From Daejeonella sp. (GTDB lineage Bacteria > Bacteroidota > Bacteroidia > Sphingobacteriales > Sphingobacteriaceae), in the NCBI RefSeq assembly GCF_030695525.1, contig NZ_JAUYSS010000048.1:1-64000 (forward strand): a stretch of DNA of 64,000 nucleotides. The letters run 5' to 3'. Below, piece by piece: positions 53,350 through 62,693 of this stretch. The notes below the pieces were generated by a model that had not been told where the DNA came from, did no database searches, and worked only from the letters and a program-made list of their open reading frames with translations. Made by a program: the position numbers and the translations under genes. The number at the start of each line of letters is the position of its first letter. The stretch's first letter is position 1.

Positions 53350-54222
53350 ATGAAACAATTTTTTAAATACACTTTAGCGGTTATATTTTTGGCAGGTATC
53401 CTTGTTTCTTGTGTAAAGGAATACGAGTCAATCGAAGTAATTGATGACCGTAATGTTAAGGAATACATACAGAAAAATAATTTATCTGTTCAGGAGTACA
53501 ATGGTACAGGTGTTTATTATCAGGTAGTGAGTCCGGGTCTTGGAGCAGAAGTACAGTACTCAGAACTTACTCCCGCAATAATTACGATCCGCTCATTGGA
53601 TGGTAAATATGTAGCTGTTGATACGTTCAGCAGTGTGAGCAGATATTATAACTACCTTGGATATTTCAGTCCGGAAGCAGTTCGTGTTGGAATTAAGGAG
53701 GTGCTGAAAAAATCAAATGGAACGCTCAGGATAATTGTACCTTCACGCCTGGCATTTGGAAGGAATGGTACTGCACAAATACCCGGAAATTCTTCGCTCG
53801 ATATTGTTGTGAAGGTTATGGAAAAGGATAAAATTCCACAATATGATGATTATACCATAACCAAATATCTGGAAAAGAATGCCTTGACAGGATTTTCTAA
53901 AACTCCCAGCGGTATTTATTATAAAATTGGTCAGCCGGGCACAGGAAGCCCGATTACAATTGATTCCACGGTGGTTGCAAATTATACGGGAAAATTGCTA
54001 AATGGCACCTTGTTTGATCGGGTATTACCCGGAAGTGAGGCTACTTTTAGTCTGACTTCAGTTATAAAAGGCTGGCAGCAGGCAATACCCCTGATTAATC
54101 AGGGCGGAAATATTCGTATGATCATTCCTTCAACACTCGGCTATGGTATGGAGGGCAGTTCGCCATCTATTCCACCATTTTCCTGTCTTGATTTTGAGGT
54201 CAATGTTACTGATGTCAAGTAG
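53350..54222 (+). CDS. Lipoprotein with one degenerate and one intact FKBP domain
   Basis: 290 residues; lipobox LVSC (Cys21). The C-terminal FKBP domain (about 190-290) is intact: ANYTGKLLNGTLFD, IKGWQQAIPLINQGGNIRMIIPSTLGYGM, PPFSCLDFEVNVTDV. The N-terminal one (about 40-160) keeps the fold but has lost key binding residues: IRSLDGKYVAVDTFSS replaces the YTGxLxDGxxFD strand, and RVGIKEVLKKSNGTLRI lacks the Trp. The first domain likely lacks isomerase activity and may bind substrate. It follows the single-domain FKBP gene by 12 bp and arose probably by duplication. Confidence 0.85.
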   Translation: MKQFFKYTLAVIFLAGILVSCVKEYESIEVIDDRNVKEYIQKNNLSVQEYNGTGVYYQVVSPGLGAEVQYSELTPAIITIRSLDGKYVAVDTFSSVSRYYNYLGYFSPEAVRVGIKEVLKKSNGTLRIIVPSRLAFGRNGTAQIPGNSSLDIVVKVMEKDKIPQYDDYTITKYLEKNALTGFSKTPSGIYYKIGQPGTGSPITIDSTVVANYTGKLLNGTLFDRVLPGSEATFSLTSVIKGWQQAIPLINQGGNIRMIIPSTLGYGMEGSSPSIPPFSCLDFEVNVTDVK

Positions 54223-54280
54223 TTTTCTTGCAATTTCCTGAGAAGCTGATACTCTTCAGAAATCAAATCTTTCCATTAGG

Positions 54281-54592
54281 ATGATTTATAAGAAGCATAT
54301 TTTCATTTGCACAAATCAGCGCCCATCCGGTGCAAGAATTTGTTGCGGAGAGGAGCATGGTTCAGCGCTTGTCGCAGAATTTAAAAAATTGATAAAGAAC
54401 AAGGGACTTGATGTTGAGATGAGAGCACAGCGGACAGGCTGTTTTGATATTTGTGAGCAAGGACCAACTGTTGCAATTTATCCTGAAGGAGTGTTCTACG
54501 GTAAAGTACAGCTAAGCGATGTCGAAGAAATCGTTTTCGAACACCTGGAAAATGACAGAATTGTCAGCCGCTTACAAATAATTGAAAAGTAA
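54281..54592 (+). CDS. 2Fe-2S thioredoxin-like ferredoxin
   Basis: 103 residues with Cys10, Cys21, Cys54 and Cys58: C-x10-C and C-x3-C is the ligand pattern of thioredoxin-like 2Fe-2S ferredoxins (Shethna-type and NuoE-like). TGCFDICEQGPTVAIYPEGVFYG is the signature second half. It has a small cytosolic electron-carrier role; its partner is not evident. It follows the FKBP pair by 58 bp. Confidence 0.9.
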   Translation: MIYKKHIFICTNQRPSGARICCGEEHGSALVAEFKKLIKNKGLDVEMRAQRTGCFDICEQGPTVAIYPEGVFYGKVQLSDVEEIVFEHLENDRIVSRLQIIEK

Positions 54593-55261
54593 ACATCTAA
54601 CCTCTACATTTCCTGCCTTATGAGTCCGGGCTTGAGCCCAATGTTATTAGCTTTATTTACGTTGGCAATCTGTCATGCCGAAGGATTGAGGCAACTATTT
54701 TGAAGTGTAAATTAGATTTTTCGCTACGCTCTGAATGACAAAATTCCTTAATTTAACCTGAGTTCGGTATAAGTAAGGGCACAAAATACTTTATATTTGA
54801 TCTGATAAAGCTCTGGAGCCACAATAATTGATTTTGGAAAGCAATACCTGTGTGTTATAGGTTAATTCAGCCCTTTCCTTCGGAGTATTTCCGGCAAGAA
54901 ATCGCGTTCTACTTCAAATTAGGAATAGCCGGAAGATACCTCCTACGGCAAGGTTTATTTTACCCGGTTCTGTATTTCATTGGGACGGGCAGCCCGGCAG
55001 AAGGACCATTTGCCTTTTGAAATAAACCCGGGTGGCAGCTGTACCTTTTTGCCCAGGCAGATTGTTATACTTCAGAGGAATTTCCAGGCAAAAACTATGG
55101 CAGAACACGGGTAAGCAGGACCGAAGAGAATCTGACCCTGCTTTCTAAAACAATAAAAAATCTTCAATCTAAATTTACCCTCAGAATGATTTTCTATCGA
55201 ACTCACTTTAATTAATGACATTGGGATTGACCTGACCTGTCAGTCCGGGCTTGACCCGGAC
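54593..55261. other. 669-bp gap with repeat remnants
   Basis: No supportable gene. It holds a TGTCAT-ended element (54671-54740), half a copy of the CCGGGCTTGA motif at 54625-54640, and a complete hairpin copy at 55242-55262. GC is higher at 54880-55130, where two short open stretches are interrupted by stops; this may be decayed mobile DNA but I cannot name it. Confidence 0.55.
54671..54740. repeat. Short MITE-like element with TGTCAT ends
   Basis: 70 bp from TGTCATGCCGAAGGATTGAG to CGCTACGCTCTGAATGACA. Ends inverted, inner CGAAGGA shared with 48322-48447. Confidence 0.6.
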
Positions 55262-55262
55262 T
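55242..55262. repeat. CCGGGCTTGACCCGG hairpin
   Basis: AGTCCGGG, CTTGA loop, CCCGGACT: a perfect 8-bp stem that touches the stop codon of the CBS gene (minus). There is no T-run on either side. Half a copy stands at 54625-54640, so it is a dispersed repeat more than a terminator. Confidence 0.5.
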
Positions 55263-55690
55263 CAACCACTAATATAATTCTGCAACTGCTCAATCGTCTG
55301 TTTTTGATCTTCAATTACAAATTTAACCAGATCGCCAATAGAAATCATTCCTGTAACCTTTCCGTTATCTATTACCGGTAAGTGGCGGATGTGCTTATCA
55401 GTCATAATCTGCATACATTGATCAATACTGGAATTCAGATTGATAACTTCCAGTTTGGCCGTCATTACATCTTTGATTTTTGTTTCTTTTGATGATTTAC
55501 CCTGCAAAATAATCTTCCGGGCATAATCCCGTTCTGTAAAAATCCCTTTTAATTCAGGCCCCTCCATTACCAGCAAAGCGCTGATATTTTTATCCATCAT
55601 AATTTGCAGCGCATCCAGTACAGAGGCATCCGGGTTAACAAAATAAATTGAATTGGATTTAGTCTGGAAAATATTACTTACTCTTTTCAT
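55262..55690 (-). CDS. CBS-domain protein
   Basis: 142 residues made of two CBS domains (about 8-65 and 75-135): SVLDALQIMMDKNISALLVMEGPELKGIFTERDYARK and SIDQCMQIMTDKHIRHLPVIDNGKVTGMISIGDLVK. Standalone CBS pairs of this type bind adenosine nucleotides and sense energy state. It has no fused enzyme. It is monocistronic, between a repeat-filled gap and the photolyase gene. Confidence 0.9.
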   Translation of the reverse strand: MKRVSNIFQTKSNSIYFVNPDASVLDALQIMMDKNISALLVMEGPELKGIFTERDYARKIILQGKSSKETKIKDVMTAKLEVINLNSSIDQCMQIMTDKHIRHLPVIDNGKVTGMISIGDLVKFVIEDQKQTIEQLQNYISG

Positions 55691-55980
55691 TACAGATGGT
55701 TTATCTATTAAATATAGTTAATTATTCAATTGATATTATCCTGGAATTTTGATCATTGAAAATGATTAGGATTTTTTCGGAAGACCTGATTGATTAAGGG
55801 CTATATATAAGAATGTTTGAATTAAAAATTCTCATTGTTCCTGTAAAAATCCTTATCTATTTAAAATCTTACATGAAAATGATCAATAAAGTCAATCTTA
55901 TGCCCGTAATTTGCCTCAATTTGCTAGTTATAATTAATATTTACTAGTGTGAAGGTATTATGGGGGAGCCTTAAATAAAT

Positions 55981-57423
55981 ATGAGCGGTAAAACCATTTT
56001 AGTTTGGTTTAGAAAAGATTTACGGATTCACGATAATGAGATTTTAGCGGAAGCGGTTCGAAAAGGTGGCAGGATTGTTCCTGTATATTGTTTTGATCCG
56101 CGACAGTTTGAAATGACCTCATTTCAAACCCGGAAAACCGGTCTGATTCGTACCCGTTTTTTATTGGAAAGTGTGGCTGATCTACGCGACTCCTTTAAAA
56201 AGGCAGGAGGAGATCTTGTTATTAAATTTGGGCGGCCTGAAATTGTCATTCCTGAGCTTGTTGCAAAGTACCAGATAACTGAAGTTTATCACCACCGTGA
56301 AGTAGCATCTGAAGAAACAAGGGTCTCAGCGGATGTAGAGAATGCACTTTGGAAGCTGAAAATTAATCTGAAGCATTTTATTGGGCATACACTCTATCAC
56401 AAAGAGGACTTGCCTTTTCCAATTAATAGTATCCCCGACATCTTTACCAGTTTTAGAAAGAAAGTTGAGCGTGACGGTTCGGTTAGAACTTGTCATGAAA
56501 CTCCGCATAGTATGAGTTTTCCTGAGAATCTGGAAACAAGTATTCTTCCGGATCTTTCTGACTTCGGGTTTGATGAGAATGAACCTGCTGATGTGAGATC
56601 CGTGATGAATTTCCATGGTGGAGAGACCGAGGCCTTGAAGCGGATTCAGGATTATTTCTGGGAGAAAAATGCCATTCAGAATTATAAGCAAACACGTAAT
56701 GGTCTTTTAGGTTCTGATTATTCATCCAAGTTTTCTGCCTGGATAGCTTTGGGATGTCTCTCACCAAGGGAGGTTTACTGGGAAATAAAAAAGTATGAGC
56801 AGGTACATGGTACAGGTGATTCGACTTACAGTTTTTTTCTGGAGCTGTTATGGCGTGATTATTTCCGCTTCATGTTCAAAAAATACGGGAATAAATTTTT
56901 TCAGAAAATTGGATTCAAGGGGGTGGCTCCTGAAGAAGGCGAAAATCAGCAAGAGCTTTTCGAACTATGGAAAAATGCCCAAACGGGTATTCCTTTTATC
57001 GATGCTAATATGACTGAATTGAATACAACCGGATTCATGAGTAACAGGGGGCGTCAGAACGTGGCTAGTTTCCTGGTGAAGGATTTGAAGGTTAACTGGA
57101 TGTGGGGAGCCTCCTATTTTGAAGAAAAATTAATTGACTATTGTCCTGCCAATAATTGGGGAAATTGGGCTTATGTTGCCGGTGTCGGAAATGATCCAAA
57201 AGAATACAGGTATTTTAATGTACTCAAACAGGCGATGGAATATGATCCGCATGGAGAATATGTGAGGTTATGGATCCCCGAACTTTCCAAGGTATATGGA
57301 TTGAATGTTCATCAGCCCTGGAATTTGTCGCAAACTGAACGTGCTGAATATCAATTGATAAACTATCTTGCTGCACCTCCATATGCACCTGAATTGGAAA
57401 TTGTGAAAAAATCAAATAAATAA
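55981..57423 (+). CDS. CRY-DASH cryptochrome/photolyase
   Basis: 480 residues. N-terminal alpha/beta antenna domain (LVWFRKDLRIHDNEIL), then the FAD-binding helical domain with SSKFSAWIALGCLSPREVYWEI, FFLELLWRDYFRFMFKKYG and TGFMSNRGRQNVASFLVKDL, which together are typical of CRY-DASH. Such proteins repair UV pyrimidine dimers in single-stranded DNA and may signal blue light. It stands alone with 290 bp upstream, in which I find no clear promoter. Confidence 0.9.
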   Translation: MSGKTILVWFRKDLRIHDNEILAEAVRKGGRIVPVYCFDPRQFEMTSFQTRKTGLIRTRFLLESVADLRDSFKKAGGDLVIKFGRPEIVIPELVAKYQITEVYHHREVASEETRVSADVENALWKLKINLKHFIGHTLYHKEDLPFPINSIPDIFTSFRKKVERDGSVRTCHETPHSMSFPENLETSILPDLSDFGFDENEPADVRSVMNFHGGETEALKRIQDYFWEKNAIQNYKQTRNGLLGSDYSSKFSAWIALGCLSPREVYWEIKKYEQVHGTGDSTYSFFLELLWRDYFRFMFKKYGNKFFQKIGFKGVAPEEGENQQELFELWKNAQTGIPFIDANMTELNTTGFMSNRGRQNVASFLVKDLKVNWMWGASYFEEKLIDYCPANNWGNWAYVAGVGNDPKEYRYFNVLKQAMEYDPHGEYVRLWIPELSKVYGLNVHQPWNLSQTERAEYQLINYLAAPPYAPELEIVKKSNK

Positions 57424-57570
57424 AAACGTTAATTAATGGCTTTTAAAGCATATTTCGACAGTTTTACTGAATATTTTTTTTAATTTTCCGGCGTGGATAT
57501 TACGTGCGTTCCTGTATGCCCCAAAAATCAATTTAGCATACACTTTTACACGATTCTATCCTTAAAATCT

Positions 57571-57578
57571 TATTTTTG
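57571..57578 (+). promoter_or_regulatory. Candidate -7 element for sucA-sucB
   Basis: TATTTTTG matches TAnnTTTG; the expected start near 57585 gives a leader of about 105 nt that contains the 57609 hairpin. No TTG at 19-20 bp upstream. Confidence 0.45.
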
Positions 57579-57608
57579 TGTCGCAAACACTTAGTTTTAA
57601 ATGAAACC

Positions 57609-57656
57609 TGCATGAGCTTACCGCTCACATAAATATAAAGAATTTAAGCTCATGCA
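57609..57656 (+). promoter_or_regulatory. 12-bp inverted repeat in the sucA leader
   Basis: TGCATGAGCTTA, a 24-nt spacer, then TAAGCTCATGCA: perfect arms. It lies between the likely promoter and the ATG at 57691. It could be a leader stem-loop or a two-site operator (arm centres 36 bp apart). Confidence 0.5.
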
Positions 57657-57690
57657 AGCTTCATGGCCATTATAGAGCAATAATATACTA

Positions 57691-60486
57691 ATGAAAAATT
57701 TATCATACCTCAATAACGCTAATTCTGCTTATATCGATTCTCTATATCAGCTATATAAAGAAGATCCGGCTTCGGTTGAGTTTGGCTGGCAGAAATTCTT
57801 TGAAGGATTCGATTTTGGCCGAAGCTCTGATGCAGGAGTTGTTAGCACTGAAACTCCTGATCATTTCTTTAAAGAGATTAAAGTATTAAATCTTATCAAC
57901 GGTTACAGACAGCGGGGTCATTTATTTACTAAAACCAATCCTGTTCAGGAACGAAGGGCATATTTTCCCGGTAAGGAACTTTCAACCTTCGGTTTGGATA
58001 ATGGGGATCTGGAAACAGTATTCAATGCAGGTGTTGAAGTAGGTATCGGCCCTGCCAAATTAAAAGATATCGTGGCTCTTGTTGAGCAAACCTATTGTCA
58101 ATCGATAGGGGTTGAATATAAATACGTAAGGAATCCTGAAAAACTGAAATGGTTTGAGTTAAGAATGGAATCTGAGCGTAATACGCCAAATTTCAGCATT
58201 GAGACCAAAAAAGGAATTCTGAAGAAACTGAATGAAGCCGTTGTTTTCGAGAACTTTCTGGGAACTAAATTCTTAGGCCAGAAACGATTTTCACTTGAAG
58301 GGGCAGAAACAGTTATTCCGGCTTTGGATTTTGTCATCGGTAAAGGAGCTGATCTTGGTATCGATGAGTTTGTGATCGGTATGGCACATCGTGGACGTTT
58401 GAACGTTCTTGCCAATATTATGCAGAAAACCTATAAAGATATCTTTTCCGAGTTTGAGGGTAAAGGTTTTGATGCAAATACACCCTATGGCGGGGATGTA
58501 AAATATCATTTGGGATATTCAACTGATGTTGAAACCGGATCGGGTAAAAAGGTTCATCTAAGCTTATGTCCTAATCCATCACACCTCGAAACAGTAGATT
58601 CAGTTGTTCAGGGCATGGTTCGCTCCAAGATTGATTTCAAATATGATGGTGATTATAAGCGTATTGCCCCAATTCTGATTCATGGTGATGCATCACTTGC
58701 CGGGCAAGGTATAGCCTATGAAGTCCTGCAAATGGCGAAACTTGATGGGTATAAAACAGGTGGAAGTATTCACCTTGTGATCAATAACCAGGTAGGTTTT
58801 ACAACGAATTATAAGGATGCAAGGTCTTCCACCTATTGTACCGATCTGGCTAAGGTGACACTATCTCCGGTATTTCATGTGAATGGAGATGATGTGGAGG
58901 CCATTATCTATGCGATCAATATGGCAGTAGAATACCGTCAGAAATATCATAATGATGTATTTATTGATATTTTATGTTATCGCCGTTACGGTCATAACGA
59001 AGCGGATGAACCAAAATTCACACAACCACTTTTATATAAAGCGATTGAGAAACACCCGAATCCACGCGAGATCTATAATAAGAAATTAATGGAGCAGGGT
59101 AGCGTTGACGCCAATCTCGCGAAGGAGATGGAAAAGAACTTCCGTGCCTTGCTTCAGGAAAGGTTGAATGAGGCTAAAGAAGATCAAAGTTATTCGGCTG
59201 TTCATCAAATATTCGGTGGTTCATGGAAAGGTTTGCGGCTTGCAAAGGCAGGTGCCTTATATGAGCCGGTTAATACAGCCCTGCCAGCAGAGAATATTCT
59301 GTCCATTGCAAAGGAAATAAGCACTCTGCCGGGAGATAAGAAGTTTTTCAAGAAAATTGAAAAGCTTTTTGAAGAGCGTAGTAAGATGTCTGAGACCAAA
59401 ATATTCGACTGGGCTATGGCTGAGTTGATTGCCTATGGAACCTTGCTTCAGGAGGGTTTCAGAGTACGTGTGAGCGGACAGGACGTAGAGCGCGGTACCT
59501 TCTCTCACAGACATGCCGTAATTACCCTGGAGGATTCGGCAGAGGAATATATCCCATTGGCAATGCTTGACAATGGAGCAGCCAAATTCGAAATTTATAA
59601 TTCACACTTATCTGAGTATGGAGTTTTGGGTTTTGAATATGGTTACGCATTGGCAAATCCAATGGCACTTACGATATGGGAAGCTCAGTTTGGTGATTTT
59701 GTGAATGGCGCTCAGATTGTAATTGATCAATTTATAACCAGTGCTGAAACGAAATGGCAGCGATCCAATGGTTTGGTGATGCTTCTTCCTCATGGTTTTG
59801 AGGGACAGGGTCCTGAGCATTCTTCGGGAAGGATTGAGCGGTTCCTGGAAGCCTGTGCTGAAGACAATATACAAGTTGCCAATTGTACCACACCTGCAAA
59901 CTTCTTCCATGTTTTGCGCAGGCAAATGAAACGGGATTTCCGCAAGCCTCTGGTTGTATTTACACCAAAGAGCCTGTTGAGAAGCGCACAATGTGTAAGC
60001 AAGCTGGATGAATTTACTGATGGACGGTTCAGGGAACTGATTGATGATACCTATGTTAAGGCTGCTGATGTAAAAAGGGTGTTATTCTGTAGTGGTAAGA
60101 TTTATTATGATCTTCTTGAAAAGCAACAGACCGACAAAATAAAGGATACAGCGATTGTTCGTCTGGAACAATTATATCCATTACCTTTTGACCAGATTGA
60201 AGCCATCAGAAGCAAATACAAACATGCCAAAGAGCATGTATGGGTACAGGAAGAACCTGAAAATATGGGTCCATGGCCATACATTTCCAGAAAATACCGG
60301 AATTCATCAATTAATTTTGATTTGGTTTCACGTAAAGAAAGCAGTAGTACAGCAACAGGTTATGCTAAGCAGCATATTGCCCAACAATTATATGTTATTG
60401 CCACTGCATTTGAAGCGAAAGCTGCAGGTTCTGAGGTAAAAAAACGGATAGAAAGAACAACGAAGAAAGTTGTTGATATTGACTAA
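57691..60486 (+). CDS. sucA: 2-oxoglutarate dehydrogenase E1 component
   Basis: 931 residues, full length. N-terminal motif [27 protein letters not shown] is typical of the family. Thiamine diphosphate site: [15 protein letters not shown] (about 330-345) and [14 protein letters not shown] (about 366-379); [18 protein letters not shown] and [17 protein letters not shown] are family blocks. It decarboxylates 2-oxoglutarate and passes succinyl to E2 in the TCA cycle. The E2 gene starts 20 bp after it. E3 is not in this window. Confidence 0.95.
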   Translation: MKNLSYLNNANSAYIDSLYQLYKEDPASVEFGWQKFFEGFDFGRSSDAGVVSTETPDHFFKEIKVLNLINGYRQRGHLFTKTNPVQERRAYFPGKELSTFGLDNGDLETVFNAGVEVGIGPAKLKDIVALVEQTYCQSIGVEYKYVRNPEKLKWFELRMESERNTPNFSIETKKGILKKLNEAVVFENFLGTKFLGQKRFSLEGAETVIPALDFVIGKGADLGIDEFVIGMAHRGRLNVLANIMQKTYKDIFSEFEGKGFDANTPYGGDVKYHLGYSTDVETGSGKKVHLSLCPNPSHLETVDSVVQGMVRSKIDFKYDGDYKRIAPILIHGDASLAGQGIAYEVLQMAKLDGYKTGGSIHLVINNQVGFTTNYKDARSSTYCTDLAKVTLSPVFHVNGDDVEAIIYAINMAVEYRQKYHNDVFIDILCYRRYGHNEADEPKFTQPLLYKAIEKHPNPREIYNKKLMEQGSVDANLAKEMEKNFRALLQERLNEAKEDQSYSAVHQIFGGSWKGLRLAKAGALYEPVNTALPAENILSIAKEISTLPGDKKFFKKIEKLFEERSKMSETKIFDWAMAELIAYGTLLQEGFRVRVSGQDVERGTFSHRHAVITLEDSAEEYIPLAMLDNGAAKFEIYNSHLSEYGVLGFEYGYALANPMALTIWEAQFGDFVNGAQIVIDQFITSAETKWQRSNGLVMLLPHGFEGQGPEHSSGRIERFLEACAEDNIQVANCTTPANFFHVLRRQMKRDFRKPLVVFTPKSLLRSAQCVSKLDEFTDGRFRELIDDTYVKAADVKRVLFCSGKIYYDLLEKQQTDKIKDTAIVRLEQLYPLPFDQIEAIRSKYKHAKEHVWVQEEPENMGPWPYISRKYRNSSINFDLVSRKESSSTATGYAKQHIAQQLYVIATAFEAKAAGSEVKKRIERTTKKVVDID

Positions 60487-60506
60487 TAGAATTAAGAAAA
60501 ACCATT

Positions 60507-61730
60507 ATGAGTTTAGTGATCAAAGTTCCGCCTGTAGGCGAATCTATTTCCGAAGTTACATTGTCCCAGTGGATCAAAAAAGACGGCGATTATGTTGAAA
60601 TGGATGAAATTATTGCGGAGTTAGAATCTGATAAAGCAACATTTGAACTTACAGCAGAGAAAGCCGGAACTTTAAAAACCATTGCAAAGGAAGGTGATAC
60701 ACTTGAGATCGGCGCAGCTGTATGCAGCATTGAGGAAGGCGGTAGTCCCGCCGCCGCAAAACCTGCTGCAGAGGCTCCAAATGAACAACAAAGTCCTGCT
60801 GTAAAAGTAGAAGCTGCCAAAGCAAGTACTTATGCTTCAGGAGCTCCATCACCATCTGCCGCTAAGATTTTAGCCGAAAAGGGTGTTAACCCCGCTGATG
60901 TGAATGGCAGCGGAGTGGGAGGTAGATTGACCAAGGAAGATGCTTTGAAGGCAGCACCAGCCGCTAAAACTGAAAGTACTGCTTCAAAACCTGCCAGCAG
61001 CGCTCCTGTAGTAAAAGCAGCCGCAGGTTCAAGGGATGAAAGACGTGAAAAGATGTCTTCATTACGTAAAACAGTTGCTAAAAGATTGGTTACTGTTAAG
61101 AACGAGACAGCAATGCTTACTACTTTTAATGAAGTAGATATGCAGCCAATTATGGAACTGCGTTCCAAATACAAAGATAAGTTTAAAGAAAAATTTGGTG
61201 TGGGTTTAGGCTTCATGTCATTCTTTACCAAAGCTGTATGTGAAGCCCTGAAAGATTTCCCATCAGTGAATGCCCGAATTGAAGGGGAAGAGGTCGTATT
61301 TAATAATTTTGCAGATATTTCCATTGCTGTTTCAGCGCCCAAGGGATTAGTGGTCCCGGTAATCCGAAATGCTGAATCAAAATCTCTTGCAGAAATTGAA
61401 GCTTCTGTAATGGAATTAGCTGTTAAGGCCCGCGACAGTAAATTAACTATCGAAGAGATGACCGGTGGAACATTTACCATCACCAATGGTGGTGTATTTG
61501 GCTCCATGATGTCAACTCCGATCATAAATGCACCTCAATCGGCAATTTTGGGTATGCATAATATTGTGGAACGACCAGTTGCCCTGAATGGTCAGGTAGT
61601 GATCAGACCAATTATGTATGTTGCATTGTCATACGATCACAGAATTATTGACGGACGTGAGTCGGTAGGCTTCCTGGTAAGGGTAAAACAATTGCTGGAG
61701 GATCCGGCGAGGTTGTTGCTGGGGGTTTAG
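60507..61730 (+). CDS. sucB: 2-oxoglutarate dehydrogenase E2 component (dihydrolipoyl succinyltransferase)
   Basis: 407 residues. Lipoyl domain with the modified Lys43 ([13 protein letters not shown]), an Ala/Pro/Lys-rich linker, the peripheral E3-binding domain (about 110-145, [33 protein letters not shown]), a second linker, and the acyltransferase core with [11 protein letters not shown] (catalytic His and Asp). It transfers succinyl to CoA. It is coupled to sucA with a 20-bp gap and is followed by a strong terminator. Confidence 0.95.
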   Translation: MSLVIKVPPVGESISEVTLSQWIKKDGDYVEMDEIIAELESDKATFELTAEKAGTLKTIAKEGDTLEIGAAVCSIEEGGSPAAAKPAAEAPNEQQSPAVKVEAAKASTYASGAPSPSAAKILAEKGVNPADVNGSGVGGRLTKEDALKAAPAAKTESTASKPASSAPVVKAAAGSRDERREKMSSLRKTVAKRLVTVKNETAMLTTFNEVDMQPIMELRSKYKDKFKEKFGVGLGFMSFFTKAVCEALKDFPSVNARIEGEEVVFNNFADISIAVSAPKGLVVPVIRNAESKSLAEIEASVMELAVKARDSKLTIEEMTGGTFTITNGGVFGSMMSTPIINAPQSAILGMHNIVERPVALNGQVVIRPIMYVALSYDHRIIDGRESVGFLVRVKQLLEDPARLLLGV

Positions 61731-61739
61731 CTTTGGAGT

Positions 61740-61767
61740 TATAAGTTGTAAGTTATACGTTGTAAGT
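61740..61767. repeat. Seven-base-period repeat block
   Basis: TATAAGT, TGTAAGT, TATACGT, TGTAAGT in register between the sucB stop and its terminator. Confidence 0.65.
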
Positions 61768-61804
61768 AAAAAGGGTAGTTCATTTTAAATGAAGTACCCT
61801 TTTT
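61768..61804 (+). terminator. Bidirectional intrinsic terminator after sucB
   Basis: AAAAAGGGTAGTTCATT pairs with AATGAAGTACCCTTTTT (one mismatch) around a 3-nt loop. The stem ends in five A and five T, so it can act for sucB (plus) and the DUF2807 gene (minus). Confidence 0.8.
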
Positions 61805-61835
61805 AATGTTTAAAATATAGTGTTGGCTGCTGTAA

Positions 61836-62576
61836 TTACAGTCCTTTTGAGATATTGCCTGAACCACTTTTCTTGCTGTTCACCGTGGCGTTACCACCGT
61901 ATCTGATATCTCCTGAGCCACTCATCACGGCTTCCAGTTCTTTATCTGCAATAATTGAAATTTCTCCTGAGCCGCTTACTTTTGCACTGGTATTGGTAGT
62001 TTTCAAATTTCGGCCATCAAAATCACCTGAACCTGCAACAGTGATTCTGGCATTTTTTGCATAGCCTTTTGAACTGATTTTTCCTGAACCGCTGATAACA
62101 GCAATGTAATTCTCCACCTCAATATTCACTGTCATACTACCTGAACCGCTGATGGTATTATTTAGGTTAGCCGACTTCACTTTGCCCTTCAACTCTACAT
62201 TTCCTGAACCGCTAAGCACAAGATTGTTGAGGCTTTTGGCTTGTATATAAATATTAACTTTTCCACTATTATTCCAGCTGCGCTTGTTGAGTTGCTTTTT
62301 GTCGCGTATTTTTAAAATACCATTCTCCACTTTGGTTTCGATCTCATTAATCACATCGGAATCGCCTTCCAAACGTAAACTCTCGGTATTACTCATCGTG
62401 ATGTAGACATGGTGTCTTCCGGAAACAGTAATCCCCGAGAATCCTGATACCTGACGTTCATCGTCTCTCAGGTGCATTTTACTGTTTACTGCTGTTGTTG
62501 GGATCTTAGCTGTTGTGTATTCTGATCCAATGGCAATAAATAATGCCATTATGAGATATATTCTAAGGTGCTTCAT
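61836..62576 (-). CDS. DUF2807 (head GIN domain) secreted protein
   Basis: 246 residues: signal peptide (about 1-22), then FSGITVSGRHHVYITMS (the GIN start) and a beta-solenoid with repeated SGSG turns (LSGSGNVEL, ISGSGSMTV, ISGSGKISS, VAGSGDFDG, VSGSGEISI, MSGSGDIRY). The repeat of about 20 residues with G-S-G corners is the family hallmark. It is widespread in Bacteroidota; the role is unknown, probably periplasmic or surface-bound. It converges with sucB. Confidence 0.9.
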   Translation of the reverse strand: MKHLRIYLIMALFIAIGSEYTTAKIPTTAVNSKMHLRDDERQVSGFSGITVSGRHHVYITMSNTESLRLEGDSDVINEIETKVENGILKIRDKKQLNKRSWNNSGKVNIYIQAKSLNNLVLSGSGNVELKGKVKSANLNNTISGSGSMTVNIEVENYIAVISGSGKISSKGYAKNARITVAGSGDFDGRNLKTTNTSAKVSGSGEISIIADKELEAVMSGSGDIRYGGNATVNSKKSGSGNISKGL

Positions 62577-62693
62577 CTTAAATATTTTTTAATTATTTAC
62601 CGGTAAGGTGTACCGGTCTTTTAATTTTTATTTATTAAGATGAGACGCAGGTTTACAAATAAAGTTGCATGGTTATAAATATATTTTCAGATT

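Noticed and set aside
54880-55130. GC-richer stretch as a possible gene or transposase remnant
   Set aside because: Open stretches are interrupted by stops in all frames I read and no family motif appears.
60830-61525. Long open frame (231 codons) on the minus strand
   Set aside because: Lies wholly inside sucB, which has all family motifs; the antisense product has no recognisable domain.
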